Assembly (NCBI GenBank): GCA_019359435.1
Contig: JAHHHI010000063.1
Coordinates: 62,001-126,000 of the forward strand
Source of the DNA: Kaiparowitsia implicata GSE-PSE-MK54-09C
GTDB lineage: Bacteria; Cyanobacteriota; Cyanobacteriia; Elainellales; Elainellaceae
DNA: 64,000 bases
Direction: 5' to 3'
This document shows, piece after piece, positions 42,711 through 51,544 of the stretch. Under the pieces are notes generated by a model. It was not told the DNA's origin. It saw only the letters and a program-made list of their open reading frames with translations, and did not search any database. Made by a program: the position numbers and the translations under genes. Every line of letters starts with the position of its first letter. The stretch's first letter is position 1.

Positions 42711-42834
42711 CCGTGCCGTTATCTGCTCCCTATACCGCTCTGGCTCGCCATTATCTCAGCGCTTTCCGGCAGAACATTCGCAGTTACCCCTATCTCACCC
42801 GTTAGCCGTGCCGTTATCTGCTCCCTATACCGCT
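42645..42834 (+). repeat. 95-bp tandem duplication at the brxE/brxA junction
   Basis: Bases 42645-42739 and 42740-42834 are the same 95-bp sequence, differing at one position (CCCTATTTC versus CCCTATCTC). Each copy holds the brxE end, its stop and the brxA start. As 95 is not a multiple of three, only the second copy's GTG is in frame with brxA. Confidence 0.92.
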
Positions 42835-43596
42835 AAGTTGCAGGCAGGGCTGGGTCTGGTTTCTGAAACAAAGTTGCTGCTACAGCTTTGGGAACCAGGT
42901 ATGACAGTGCCCATGCTATACAGAGAAGCCCTGACATCTGGACAGTTTCCAGGCATGACAGCTCGACGACTACGGAATGTGGTGGTCGAGTGCTTTGCGC
43001 CACGCTATCTTGCTGACAATGCGGCCCCGGCCCGACACCTGAAGCAATTGCTGACAGCCCTGACTAACGAGGAGCTGCTGCAATTTTTCCTACTGTTTAC
43101 CTGTCGTGCTACGCCAATTCTGGCGGACTTCATACGCCAGGTCTACTGGCCCCGCTATGAGGCGGGAGATCAACAGCTGCACAATGAAGTTGCTCAAAGC
43201 TTTATCCGACGCGCCATTGACGACGGTAAAACTGCCAAGCGATGGGCCGACTCTACTATTAAACGCATTGCGGGCAATCTAACGGGATGCTGTGCTGACT
43301 ATGGCCTGCTGGAAGACGGAGTTCGTTCTAAACGCCGATACCAGCCGGTTCATCTATCTAGCCGAGTAGCGGTCTATTTGGCCCACGACCTCCATTTCAG
43401 AGGCCCGGGGGACACCACCCTACTGCGCCATAGTGACTGGAGCTTATTTGGCATGAATGACAGCGACGTGCTCACTGAACTCAAACGGCTTTCTCTAGAT
43501 GGCTGGTTTATGGTTCAGTCTGGTGGTGATGTCGTGCGCATCAGTTGGAAGTACCCAGATCTGGAGACAGTTTGCCGTGTCCTTACAGAAAGCTAA
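42808..43596 (+). CDS. brxA: BREX protein BrxA (DUF1819)
   Basis: About 262 residues from GTG 42808 (start MPLSAPYTAKLQAG), chosen because BrxA proteins begin near such a YTAKL-type segment. Longer in-frame starts at 42580 or 42623 read through the duplicated brxE end. The DUF1819 core is visible: ETKLLLQLWEPG, TARRLRNVVVECFAPRYL and QLLTALTNEELLQFFLLFTCRATPIL. BrxA is a small DNA-binding BREX component with winged-helix character. It overlaps the start of brxB by 20 bases. The duplication moves the brxE stop about 100 bp away, which may uncouple translation of brxA. Confidence 0.8.
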   Translation: MPLSAPYTAKLQAGLGLVSETKLLLQLWEPGMTVPMLYREALTSGQFPGMTARRLRNVVVECFAPRYLADNAAPARHLKQLLTALTNEELLQFFLLFTCRATPILADFIRQVYWPRYEAGDQQLHNEVAQSFIRRAIDDGKTAKRWADSTIKRIAGNLTGCCADYGLLEDGVRSKRRYQPVHLSSRVAVYLAHDLHFRGPGDTTLLRHSDWSLFGMNDSDVLTELKRLSLDGWFMVQSGGDVVRISWKYPDLETVCRVLTES

Positions 43597-44167
43597 GCTA
43601 GACGCCGACTTTAAGGAGCTGGTGAACCGAGTGCGTCGGGGTCGGGAGTTAAGCAATGCCAGCTTTGAGCCGATCTACTACCTGGTGTTTCAGCCCAGCT
43701 TGATTTTGGAGGTGAAGCGCCAAACCCCGGCCTGGGTGGCTCGCCTCAAAAACGAGGGCTGGAACGATGTGCACTGTTTCTCGATCGCCCAAACCATTCA
43801 GGAAATTTTGCAGCATGACCCCCGCCGGGCTCTATGGCTGATGGCTGACGGCAAGGAGCCTCAGAATTGGCAGCGAACCAACGAGTCTTTGACGAACGCT
43901 CTACAGAATGGAAAAGCCATCCAGATCAAGCTGGAGGCTCTGTTGCAGTCTTTAGAGGGGCGCAAAGATGCCATCGTACTGGTCACCGATTTAGAGGCTC
44001 TTCACCCCTACCTGCGCATTGGGGCGATCGAGAGCCAGCTCCATGGTCAGTTCAGCGTGCCCACGGTGTTTCTTTACCCTGGCAGTCGTGCAGGTAAAAC
44101 AAGCTTGAAGTTTTTGGGGTTTTATCCCGATGACGGGAATTATCGATCAGTACATGTAGGTGGGTAG
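43577..44167 (+). CDS. brxB: BREX protein BrxB (DUF1788)
   Basis: About 196 residues from GTG 43577, which fits the usual BrxB length; a longer frame from 43499 would lie wholly inside brxA. Family signatures are the YYLVFQPSLILEVKR strand, the GWNDVHCFSIAQTIQEIL segment, the ALVTDLE-like VLVTDLEALHPYLRIGAIE and the closing VFLYPGSR ending in FLGFYPDDGNYRS. BrxB is a core BREX type 1-like component of unknown biochemical role, needed for host methylation and phage exclusion in studied systems. It lies 32 bp before brxC. Confidence 0.85.
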   Translation: MSLQKAKLDADFKELVNRVRRGRELSNASFEPIYYLVFQPSLILEVKRQTPAWVARLKNEGWNDVHCFSIAQTIQEILQHDPRRALWLMADGKEPQNWQRTNESLTNALQNGKAIQIKLEALLQSLEGRKDAIVLVTDLEALHPYLRIGAIESQLHGQFSVPTVFLYPGSRAGKTSLKFLGFYPDDGNYRSVHVGG

Positions 44168-44199
44168 CTCTCGGTTTTTATAGGTAAGGCATAAGGTTA

Positions 44200-47100
44200 A
44201 TGACTATTAGAACTCTCTTTGATCCCAATCGCGGGCTGGATCGGCCCATTGAAAAAGTGATCACCTTCGCGGCTAAGCAGGAGGCGCGGCTGAAGGCAGA
44301 GATTTCTGAATACGTCGTCACCGATAGCATTGAGGATCAGTTTCGCAAGCTGCTGGAGCGGATGCAGCTTGCGATGGAAGCGGGCGGTGAAAATGAGACC
44401 GGGGTATGGGTCTCGGGCTTCTATGGCTCGGGCAAAAGTTCGCTGACCAAGTACCTGGGCTTTGCCTTTGACGATCGCGTCCAGCTCGATCAGGTGCCGT
44501 TTCTCAAATATTTGCAGGATCGCTTCGATACTCCCCAGGTGAAAGCCCTGTTGGGCACCGTGGCCCAGCGGTTTCCGGCTGCGGTGGTCATGCTAGATCT
44601 AGCCAGCGAGATGCTGGCTGGAGCCACCATGGAAGATGTTTCGACGGTGCTCTACTACAAGGTGCTGGAATGGGCAGGCTATTCGCGCAATCTGAAGGTG
44701 GCTACCCTAGAGCGCAGAATTGAGCAAGACGAACGCACTGAGGAGTTTGAGGCCACGGTCAAAGCCCAAATACCGGGGATGACCTGGGCCGATATCAGAA
44801 ATGATCCCTTGGCGGTGGACGCTCTGATTCCGCAATTGGCCCACGAGATGTATCCGGCCCTGTTCCCTACGCCCAATGCCTTTAGCTCCAGCACAGACGG
44901 GTTCTTTCAGTTCGAGAAAGACCGCGTGAGCGAGATGATTGACCTGATTCGGCGCAAGAGCGGCAAGCAGCACATTTTATTCATTATCGACGAGGTGGGG
45001 CAGTACATCGCCTCGCGAGACAACCTGATTTTGAACCTGGATGGCCTAGCTAAAAACATTAAGGGCCAGGGAGACGGCAAGGTCTGGATTTTGGCGACAG
45101 CCCAGCAGACCCTAACCGAGGATGACCCACGGGCCTCTCTAAATTCTGACAAGCTCTACAAACTCAAAGACCGCTTCCCTATCCAAGTTGACCTGGAAGC
45201 CAGCGACATCAAAGAGATTTGCTATCGTCGCCTATTAGGCAAATCGCCCAGCGGCGAAGATGCCCTCGGGCAACTGTTTGACACCCACGGCCAAGCCCTG
45301 CGCCACAATACCAAGCTGAAAGACGCCAAGTTCTACAGCGCTGACTTTGATCGCACCACCTTCATCAACCTCTACCCCTTTCTACCTGCCCACTTTGATA
45401 TTTTGCTCAGGCTGCTAGGGGCATTGGCCAAGTCTACGGGGGGTGTGGGTCTGCGGTCAGCAATCAAAGTCATTCAAGACATTTTGATTGAAGAGCACAA
45501 TGGCCACCCGCCAGTCGCCGATCGCACCGTTGGCTGGCTGGCCACCACGGTCACCCTCTACGACTCCCTAGAGAAAGACATTCGGCGAGCCTTCCCCTCG
45601 GTTCACTATGCCGCTGAAACCACCTGCACCTTTTACCGCGACAAGCCGCTGCACCAGGAGGTGGCCAAGTCGATCGCGGTGCTGCAAATTCTCGGCAACC
45701 TGCCCATCACAGTCGAGAATGTCGCCAGCTTGATGCATCCAGCAGTGGATGGGGTATCTCGGCTGGAGCCGGTGCGCCAGGCGGTTGAAGCAATGCTGCA
45801 AGAGCCCCAGGTGCCCCTGAGCGAGAAGGAAGGTGCACTCAGCTTCTTGAGCGAAAAGCTGCGGGAAATCGACGTTGAGCGATCGCAGATTGCCCTCCGT
45901 TCCGTCGATGTTCGCAGCATTCTCAATGGAGGCCTGCGGGACAGCTTTGACCCCCTGCCTCGGGCCACCCTGCTGGGCAGTTTGCAGGTGGTTACAGGGT
46001 TAAAGGTGCTCTCTGGCAGCAGTGTCCAGGGGTTGGCGGGCGACCAGCATCCGGTGCAAACCCTGGTGCAGTTTGTGGATGTGACCGAATACGATGCGGT
46101 GCGCTCGGCCACCGTGGAAGAGTCGCGCCAGCGGCAGGCCCAAACTACGATCTATGCCCTGGGGCGCACCGATTCTGAGGCCCAAGACCTGACCGAAGAA
46201 ATCTACCGCTGCCAGCGGATTGATGAGCTTTATCGCAATGACCCCGACCAAGAAGTGCGGGACTACTGCAAAAACCAGCAAGTTCGAGCCGAGCGTCTCA
46301 AGATCACCCTCCAGCAGAAGCTTCAACAATCTCTCTATGGCGGCTCCTTCGTCTTTCGAGGGCAAATGACCGGGGTTTCTACCCTAAGTCAAGACCTGTT
46401 GGAGTCGGCCCGTAAGCAGTTGGGCGAGGTGGCGGATCGGGTCTTTGACCGTTACAGCGAAGCGCCTACTCGGGTCGAAACCAGCCAGGCCGAGAGGTTT
46501 CTGAAGCAAACTAATCTGTCGGCCATTACCTCAGCGCTGGATCCCCTGGATTTGGTGCAGGTGGTAAGTGGGCAGCCCCAGATTCAAACCAGCCAAAAGG
46601 CCATTGTCAGCATTCGCGACTACATTGATCGCAACGGCACGGTCGAAGGCAAGCGGCTGATCGACCATTTTGGCGATCCGCCCTTTGGCTGGTCGCCCGA
46701 TACTTTGCGCTACATTCTGGCGGCCATGCTGGTGGCCGGAGAAATTACCCTGAGAATTTCGGGCCGGGAAGTCAAGGCCGTGGGTCAGCAGGCCATTGAT
46801 GCCCTCAAAACCAACAAGAGCTTTGGCAAAGTTGGGGTGGGCCTGCGCGATTACAAACCGCCGATGGAAGTGCTGGGGCGGGCTTGTGAGCGCCTGACCG
46901 AGCTGATGGGTGAGTCGGTCATTCCCCTAGAGCAAGATATTTCTAAGGCGGCGCTGAAGCAGTTTCCTAAATATCAGCGAGACTTTAGCCCCCTGAGCGC
47001 TAAGCTAGCAGCCCTAGGAGTGGCGGGGGCAGACCGGCTACGATCGCTCACCGACGAACTAGCAGAGGTGCTGTTGTCCGATGCCTCCGATGCCCCCGAG

Positions 47101-47838
47101 CGCCTGGGGGGAGAAGACTCGGCCCTGTACGAAAACCTCAAGTGGGCCAGGGAGGTTGCCAAAGCCCTCGACAATGGCTTGGAAGGCACCATCCGCCAGC
47201 TCCAAGAGCATCAGCGAGAGATTAAGCAGCTCCCCAATGCGGGGGTGCCTGGTCAACTTCAGCAGGAGCTAGCGGAGGAGCTGAGCCATCTAGGGCAGCG
47301 GCTAAACCGGGATGACTTTTACAGCCACGGTGCAGAGTTCAATACGCTGCTGACCAAGATGCAGACCGGCGTGCGCGATGCGGTCAATGCGCTGAGTGAG
47401 CAGCAGCAGCAGCGGGTGAAGCAGGGGGCCAAGGATTTAGAGCTGCTGCCCGACTGGCAGGCCCTGACCGAAGAAGAGAAAAACAACATTCGCGCCGAGC
47501 TAGACAAACTGCTGAAGGGCAGCCCAGACAACCTGGCTGGCCTGCGCGACCTGATTGGGCGGGAATATTCCCTGAATATGACGGTGGAGCAGCAGAAGGG
47601 TAAGATTCAGCAGCTTGCCATTCAGCGACGGCAGGAGCAAGCTAAACCAGTTCCCATCGCTGGAGGCTCCAGTGTCCGAGAACTTGTCACCAGTTTTGAG
47701 CAGTCTCTAACTATCCCAGCTCGGATTCGGTCTGTGGAAGAGTTAGTTCGCCTACTAGCTCAGCTACAGCAGATTAAAGATTCCCTAGGTGGCTATGCCA
47801 AGATTGACATCTCCATCAGTATCCAAGAGCAGGAATAA
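44200..47838 (+). CDS. brxC: BREX P-loop ATPase BrxC
   Basis: A 1212-residue protein, typical BrxC length. It starts with the family pattern TIRTLFDPNRGLDRPIEKVI. Walker A GFYGSGKS lies at residues 73-80 and the HILFIIDEVGQYIA Walker B at about 252-265. The helical C-terminal part contains QLQEHQREIKQLPNAG and an LSEQQQQRVKQGAKDLELLPDW coiled coil. BrxC is a large AAA-like ATPase essential for both methylation and defence in BREX. It ends 9 bp before pglX. No damage is visible. Confidence 0.92.
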   Translation: MTIRTLFDPNRGLDRPIEKVITFAAKQEARLKAEISEYVVTDSIEDQFRKLLERMQLAMEAGGENETGVWVSGFYGSGKSSLTKYLGFAFDDRVQLDQVPFLKYLQDRFDTPQVKALLGTVAQRFPAAVVMLDLASEMLAGATMEDVSTVLYYKVLEWAGYSRNLKVATLERRIEQDERTEEFEATVKAQIPGMTWADIRNDPLAVDALIPQLAHEMYPALFPTPNAFSSSTDGFFQFEKDRVSEMIDLIRRKSGKQHILFIIDEVGQYIASRDNLILNLDGLAKNIKGQGDGKVWILATAQQTLTEDDPRASLNSDKLYKLKDRFPIQVDLEASDIKEICYRRLLGKSPSGEDALGQLFDTHGQALRHNTKLKDAKFYSADFDRTTFINLYPFLPAHFDILLRLLGALAKSTGGVGLRSAIKVIQDILIEEHNGHPPVADRTVGWLATTVTLYDSLEKDIRRAFPSVHYAAETTCTFYRDKPLHQEVAKSIAVLQILGNLPITVENVASLMHPAVDGVSRLEPVRQAVEAMLQEPQVPLSEKEGALSFLSEKLREIDVERSQIALRSVDVRSILNGGLRDSFDPLPRATLLGSLQVVTGLKVLSGSSVQGLAGDQHPVQTLVQFVDVTEYDAVRSATVEESRQRQAQTTIYALGRTDSEAQDLTEEIYRCQRIDELYRNDPDQEVRDYCKNQQVRAERLKITLQQKLQQSLYGGSFVFRGQMTGVSTLSQDLLESARKQLGEVADRVFDRYSEAPTRVETSQAERFLKQTNLSAITSALDPLDLVQVVSGQPQIQTSQKAIVSIRDYIDRNGTVEGKRLIDHFGDPPFGWSPDTLRYILAAMLVAGEITLRISGREVKAVGQQAIDALKTNKSFGKVGVGLRDYKPPMEVLGRACERLTELMGESVIPLEQDISKAALKQFPKYQRDFSPLSAKLAALGVAGADRLRSLTDELAEVLLSDASDAPERLGGEDSALYENLKWAREVAKALDNGLEGTIRQLQEHQREIKQLPNAGVPGQLQQELAEELSHLGQRLNRDDFYSHGAEFNTLLTKMQTGVRDAVNALSEQQQQRVKQGAKDLELLPDWQALTEEEKNNIRAELDKLLKGSPDNLAGLRDLIGREYSLNMTVEQQKGKIQQLAIQRRQEQAKPVPIAGGSSVRELVTSFEQSLTIPARIRSVEELVRLLAQLQQIKDSLGGYAKIDISISIQEQE

Positions 47839-47847
47839 CAGAGTTCC

Positions 47848-49905
47848 ATGGCGTTTGACCAAACGACTCGTAACCGACTACAGCGGTTTGTCAGCGATGG
47901 GCGATCGCTGTTAACCGAAGAGTTCACCCGCCAGCTTCAGAACGACTATGGACTGGATCCAATCGCTGGGGAGGTGACGATACTAGAGAACCTGGCCCAC
48001 CTGGACGATGGGCGGCGAGAGACAGCCCGTATTTTGCGGGCTACGCTGGCGCACTACCAGGCCAGCAGCCCAGAGGCCACCGTCAAAGACCTGCTAGAGC
48101 GGATTGTGCGAGAGCAGGCATTTACAGTGCTAAATCGGCTGGCGGCGCTGCGCATGGCCGAGGCCCGCGAACTGCTGATCGAGTCGGTGGCGGCGGGGTA
48201 TAGCTCCAAGGGGTTTCAGCTCTATGCACGGCTGGCGGGGACAGGGTTGGGGGAAACGGGCGATGCCTACCGCTGTTACCTGTTTAGTGTTTTTGATGAA
48301 CTGGCGCTGGATCTGGCGGTGCTGTTTGATCGGTTTTCGCCCATGGGGCGGCTGTTTCCCCGCGAATCTGCCCTGCTGGACTTGCTGAAGCTGCTGAATG
48401 ACCCGGAGCTGGCCGATCTGTGGGCCGAGGATGAAACCATCGGCTGGATCTATCAATATTTCAACTCGAAGGAAGAGCGCAAGCAAATGCGGGACGCCTC
48501 TGCGGCCCCTCGCAACAGCCGCGAACTGGCGGTACGCAACCAGTTTTTTACCCCCCGCTATGTGGTGGAGTTTTTGGTAGACAATACCCTGGGCCGCCTC
48601 TGGTATGAGATGACCCAGGGCGAAACTGCGCTGAAGGCAAGTTGCCAATATCTGGTGCGGCGTCCAACAGAGATTTTCTTGGCAGAGGGAAAAGCCGCTC
48701 CAGAGCCAACCGATACTGGAGAGGAGTTGAGCCAGGCAGACCTGCTGAAGCAGCCAGTACATATTCCCTTTCGGCCTCTGAAAGATCCTAGAGAGCTGCG
48801 GATGCTCGACCCGGCCTGCGGCTCAATGCATTTTGGCCTCTATGCCTTTGATCTGTACGAGCGCATCTATGGGGAAGCATGGGAACTGGAGCAGCAGTCT
48901 CGAAGGTTGACGCGCAGTGGGGAACTGAAGCCGCTGGCGAAAACCTACGACAGCAAAGAGGACTTCCTACGAGATGTGCCGCGTCTCATCATTGAGTACA
49001 ACATTCACGGCGTGGATATTGACCCCCGTGCGGCTCAGATTGCGGGGTTATCGCTGTGGCTGCGATCGCAAAAAAGCTGGCAAGCCCAGGGGCTCAAGTC
49101 CAAAGACCGGCCTCAAATTAGGCGCTCTAACATTGTCTGTGCCGAACCGATGCCTGGCGAAGAGGTGCTACTGAGCGAGTTCATTGAGACCTACCTCTCG
49201 GCCACAGCGGAGCAGCAGCTGGTGGGGCAACTGGTGCGGCGGGTATTTGCCGCGATGACGCTGGCTGGGGAAGCCGGATCGCTGCTACAAATTGAGCGAG
49301 AAATCAGTGACGACATTCAATCGGCTAAGCAGCAGTGGCTCAACCGCCCCGAAGGTGAACAGCTCAAGCTACTTGAGCTAGAGGCTGATCGCCCCAGGCA
49401 GCAGAGCCTGCCCCTGTCGGTGGAAGACATTACCGACGATCGCTTTTGGCTCAAAATCGAAGATGAAATCTACACCGCCCTAGAGCGCTATGCCGCCACT
49501 GCCGAGGGCACTGGACGGTTTCAGCGGCGGTTGTTTGCCGAGGATGCCGCCCGTGGGTTTGCTTTTATCGACCTGTGCCGTAAGCGCTACAGCGTCATGC
49601 TGATGAATCCGCCCTTTGGGGCTGGGAGCCTGCAAACTAAGTCGATGCTGGCGGTGGCTTACCCTCGCACCAAAAATGATGTCTATGCCGCTTTTGTGGA
49701 GCGGGGGCTGCAACTGTTGGAGGTGGCGGGCAACCTGGGGGCGATCACCTCGCGGACGGGCTTTTTTCTGTCGTCGTTTCAGAAATGGCGGGAGGAGATT
49801 TTGCTAAAAGAGGCTCAGCCGACGGTGTTTGCCGACCTGGGCTATGGCGTGCTGGATGCGGCTATGGTGGAGACAGCGGCCTATTGTTTGTCGAAGGTTG
49901 CCTGA
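47848..49905 (+). CDS. pglX: BREX methyltransferase PglX, N-terminal (catalytic) part of a split gene
   Basis: A 685-residue N-terminal portion containing the whole N6-adenine methyltransferase core. The SAM-binding motif DPACGS is at 321-326 and the catalytic motif NPPF at 587-590. It stops (TGA) just after the conserved LGYGVLDAAMVETAAYCL segment, where intact PglX proteins of about 1200 residues continue into FFRLLD. That continuation is found at 51545, after 1.6 kb of toxin-antitoxin genes. The methyltransferase half may fold alone; activity would require the C-terminal half made as a separate chain. It may have been split by insertion. Confidence 0.88.
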   Translation: MAFDQTTRNRLQRFVSDGRSLLTEEFTRQLQNDYGLDPIAGEVTILENLAHLDDGRRETARILRATLAHYQASSPEATVKDLLERIVREQAFTVLNRLAALRMAEARELLIESVAAGYSSKGFQLYARLAGTGLGETGDAYRCYLFSVFDELALDLAVLFDRFSPMGRLFPRESALLDLLKLLNDPELADLWAEDETIGWIYQYFNSKEERKQMRDASAAPRNSRELAVRNQFFTPRYVVEFLVDNTLGRLWYEMTQGETALKASCQYLVRRPTEIFLAEGKAAPEPTDTGEELSQADLLKQPVHIPFRPLKDPRELRMLDPACGSMHFGLYAFDLYERIYGEAWELEQQSRRLTRSGELKPLAKTYDSKEDFLRDVPRLIIEYNIHGVDIDPRAAQIAGLSLWLRSQKSWQAQGLKSKDRPQIRRSNIVCAEPMPGEEVLLSEFIETYLSATAEQQLVGQLVRRVFAAMTLAGEAGSLLQIEREISDDIQSAKQQWLNRPEGEQLKLLELEADRPRQQSLPLSVEDITDDRFWLKIEDEIYTALERYAATAEGTGRFQRRLFAEDAARGFAFIDLCRKRYSVMLMNPPFGAGSLQTKSMLAVAYPRTKNDVYAAFVERGLQLLEVAGNLGAITSRTGFFLSSFQKWREEILLKEAQPTVFADLGYGVLDAAMVETAAYCLSKVA

Positions 49906-50018
49906 GCATTCGCTACAAGGAGAAATTAACGGTGCCAGAACTCAATTGCTTACTTGTCAAATGTGAAGGCACAATTTCTGGATAACCTTACCCACCGCAG
50001 TGATGAGGAAATCGACCT

Positions 50019-50267
50019 ATGACAGCCATCCTTACCAATCATCCAATTGCTCAGACCTTTACGGCCATTCTGTATTGGGAAGAGGACGTTTACGTGGCAG
50101 AGTGCCCTGAGGTCGGTACCGCTAGCCAAGGTAACACTGTTGAAGAAGCCCTTGCCAATTTGCAAGAGGCGACTGAGCTATATCTTGAAGAATTTCCAAT
50201 GCCGACAGTAACCCGACGGTTGATTACGACGTTTGAGGTGCCCTATGCCCAAGCTGCCAAGGGTTAA
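50019..50267 (+). CDS. hicB: HicB-like antitoxin
   Basis: An 82-residue HicB-fold protein: FTAILYWEEDVYVAECPEVG, then ASQGNTVEEALANLQEATEL, the partial RNase H-like fold of HicB antitoxins. It lacks an obvious C-terminal DNA-binding domain, as in many short HicBs. GAGGAAAT precedes the ATG. It overlaps the downstream hicA by 23 bases. It probably neutralises the HicA RNase. It is the first gene of the block inserted in pglX. Confidence 0.8.
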   Translation: MTAILTNHPIAQTFTAILYWEEDVYVAECPEVGTASQGNTVEEALANLQEATELYLEEFPMPTVTRRLITTFEVPYAQAAKG

Positions 50268-50496
50268 AGCGAGTGAGGTAATTCGAGCGTTAGAGCGACT
50301 GGGTTTTGTACAAACCCGACAGAAGGGCAGCCATATTGTTATGAAAAAGAGAGTTTTTTTGCCTACAGAACCACCAGAGGAAATTGAAATTGGCTGTGTG
50401 GTGCCTTTGCATCAAAAAACGCTGGCCATTGGCACCCTAAAAAGTATCCTCAAGCAGGCGGGGGTTACTGTCGAAGAGTTTACGGAAAACCTATAG
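50245..50496 (+). CDS. hicA: HicA-like mRNA interferase toxin
   Basis: An 83-residue protein from ATG 50245. It has the double-stranded-RNA-binding-like HicA fold: VKASEVIRALERLGFV, then the GSHIVM motif with the catalytic histidine, and TLAIGTLKSILKQAGV. HicA toxins cleave mRNA and are held by HicB. Here the antitoxin precedes the toxin (hicB-hicA), the reverse of the classical order but common in cyanobacteria. A stretch FLPTEPPEEIEIGCV is a small insertion in the strand region. Confidence 0.82.
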   Translation: MPKLPRVKASEVIRALERLGFVQTRQKGSHIVMKKRVFLPTEPPEEIEIGCVVPLHQKTLAIGTLKSILKQAGVTVEEFTENL

Positions 50497-50503
50497 AGCT
50501 ACC

Positions 50504-50743
50504 ATGAGTTTAGTTATATCAGATGACATTATTAGGGCCAGTGGCTTATCCGAGGCCGAGCTTTTGCTGGAAATTATTGTCCTTCTATTTCAACAAGAGA
50601 AGCTGAGCTTAGGCAAAGCTAGCGAAATCCTCAGAATGCCTCAAATTCATTTCCAGAGATTGCTGGCTGATCGCGGAATCTGTGTTCATTATGATGTTGC
50701 CGATTTCCAGGAAGACTTGCAGCATCTCAGTGAAAAAGGCTAG
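50504..50743 (+). CDS. UPF0175 family antitoxin-like protein
   Basis: A 79-residue member of UPF0175, with the pattern SEAELLLEIIVLLFQQEKLSLGKASEILRM then FQRLLADRGICVHYDVADFQEDL. These small DNA-binding proteins normally stand before a PIN-like DUF3368 toxin. No such toxin follows; the next genes are an unrelated small gene and a TumE-like toxin. It is therefore an orphan antitoxin or serves another partner. It starts 7 bp after hicA. Confidence 0.8.
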   Translation: MSLVISDDIIRASGLSEAELLLEIIVLLFQQEKLSLGKASEILRMPQIHFQRLLADRGICVHYDVADFQEDLQHLSEKG

Positions 50744-50774
50744 CTATAAGGTCTTTGAGTGAAGGTGAAAATTG

Positions 50775-51038
50775 ATGAATAATCAACTGATTGATGGCTT
50801 AGTTCAAACAATACTTTCGCTCTCCCTAGAAGAGCGCCAACTACTGCTAAAGCGTATTCAAGACGCACAAACCCGTGATGAGATTCACCAAAAGCTGCAT
50901 CATTACGAGCAGCAGTACAGCATGACCAGTGAACAGTTTTATCAGCAGTTCTTAACGGGTGAGCTAGGAGACGCTGCCGACTATGTTGACTGGGCAGGCT
51001 TCTACGAAATGTTGCAGCCGCAGCCGGTGGCGAGCTAG
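50775..51038 (+). CDS. small protein, probable antitoxin of the TumE-like toxin
   Basis: An 87-residue acidic helical protein from ATG 50775. The N-terminal part (DGLVQTILSLSLEERQLLLKRI) resembles cyanobacterial antitoxin segments, and the C-terminal part (YVDWAGFYEMLQ) may cover the toxin. It ends 6 bp before the TumE-like gene and most likely encodes its antitoxin. No DNA-binding motif is evident. Confidence 0.55.
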   Translation: MNNQLIDGLVQTILSLSLEERQLLLKRIQDAQTRDEIHQKLHHYEQQYSMTSEQFYQQFLTGELGDAADYVDWAGFYEMLQPQPVAS

Positions 51039-51044
51039 ATAAAA

Positions 51045-51431
51045 ATGTCTCCCCCTGACTATCTGGCGACCATTAAAGAAGCTCTAACCCGCAGTCCGGT
51101 TGTGCAGGAGTGGATAATTGTCAACGAAGTGGCTTTATTAGAACGAGGGCACTTTCGGGTTCGACTGACTTTGTCGAATGGAGATTTTGTAGAAGCATCT
51201 GAGTTTTTCTATATCTGCAAAGATGGCATAGAGCAACAGCGCTACCGCTATCAGTGGATGGATGCTAAGCAACAGCAACTCAAAAAGCGTTGGGATAATG
51301 CGCCCCATTTCCCCAACATCGAGACGTTTCCCCACCATGTGCATGTCAATCAAGAAGACAACGTCTTACCCAGCCAGATGTTTGGTATTCCTCAACTGAT
51401 TACTCTCCTAGAACAAGAACTCTCTCCCTGA
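51045..51431 (+). CDS. TumE-like toxin (DUF6516 family)
   Basis: A 128-residue protein of the DUF6516 / TumE family. Typical features are the VNEVALLERGHFRVRLTLSNGDF-type strands, the FYICKDGIEQQRYRYQW segment and the HFPNIETFPHHVH motif with clustered histidines. TumE proteins are toxins of type II toxin-antitoxin systems. The small upstream gene is probably its antitoxin. It is the last gene of the block that separates the two pglX parts. Confidence 0.75.
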   Translation: MSPPDYLATIKEALTRSPVVQEWIIVNEVALLERGHFRVRLTLSNGDFVEASEFFYICKDGIEQQRYRYQWMDAKQQQLKKRWDNAPHFPNIETFPHHVHVNQEDNVLPSQMFGIPQLITLLEQELSP

Positions 51432-51544
51432 GTAGAAGTTGTCAGCGATCAGTGGCCAGTGATTAGTGGCCAGGTTGCTGATCTGCTCACTAGCCACTGC
51501 GCACTGATCACTTTCTTCCCACTGCTCACCGCAAGCTGCCGACT
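51432..51544. repeat. short repeat-rich spacer before the pglX C-terminal part
   Basis: A 113-bp spacer with the direct repeats ATCAGTGGCCAGTGATTAGTGGCCAG and inverted relatives (CACTAGCCACTG, GCACTGATCAC). Such TGATCAGTGG repeats are frequent between cyanobacterial genes. They may mark the right boundary of the inserted block. Confidence 0.55.

Noticed and set aside
42580-42807. N-terminal extension of the brxA frame back to 42580 or 42623
   Set aside because: This stretch is the brxE 3' end read in other frames through the 95-bp duplication; BrxA family similarity begins only after GTG 42808.
43499-43576. Longer start for brxB
   Set aside because: It lies wholly within brxA, has no ribosome binding site and adds residues unlike BrxB; GTG 43577 gives normal family length.
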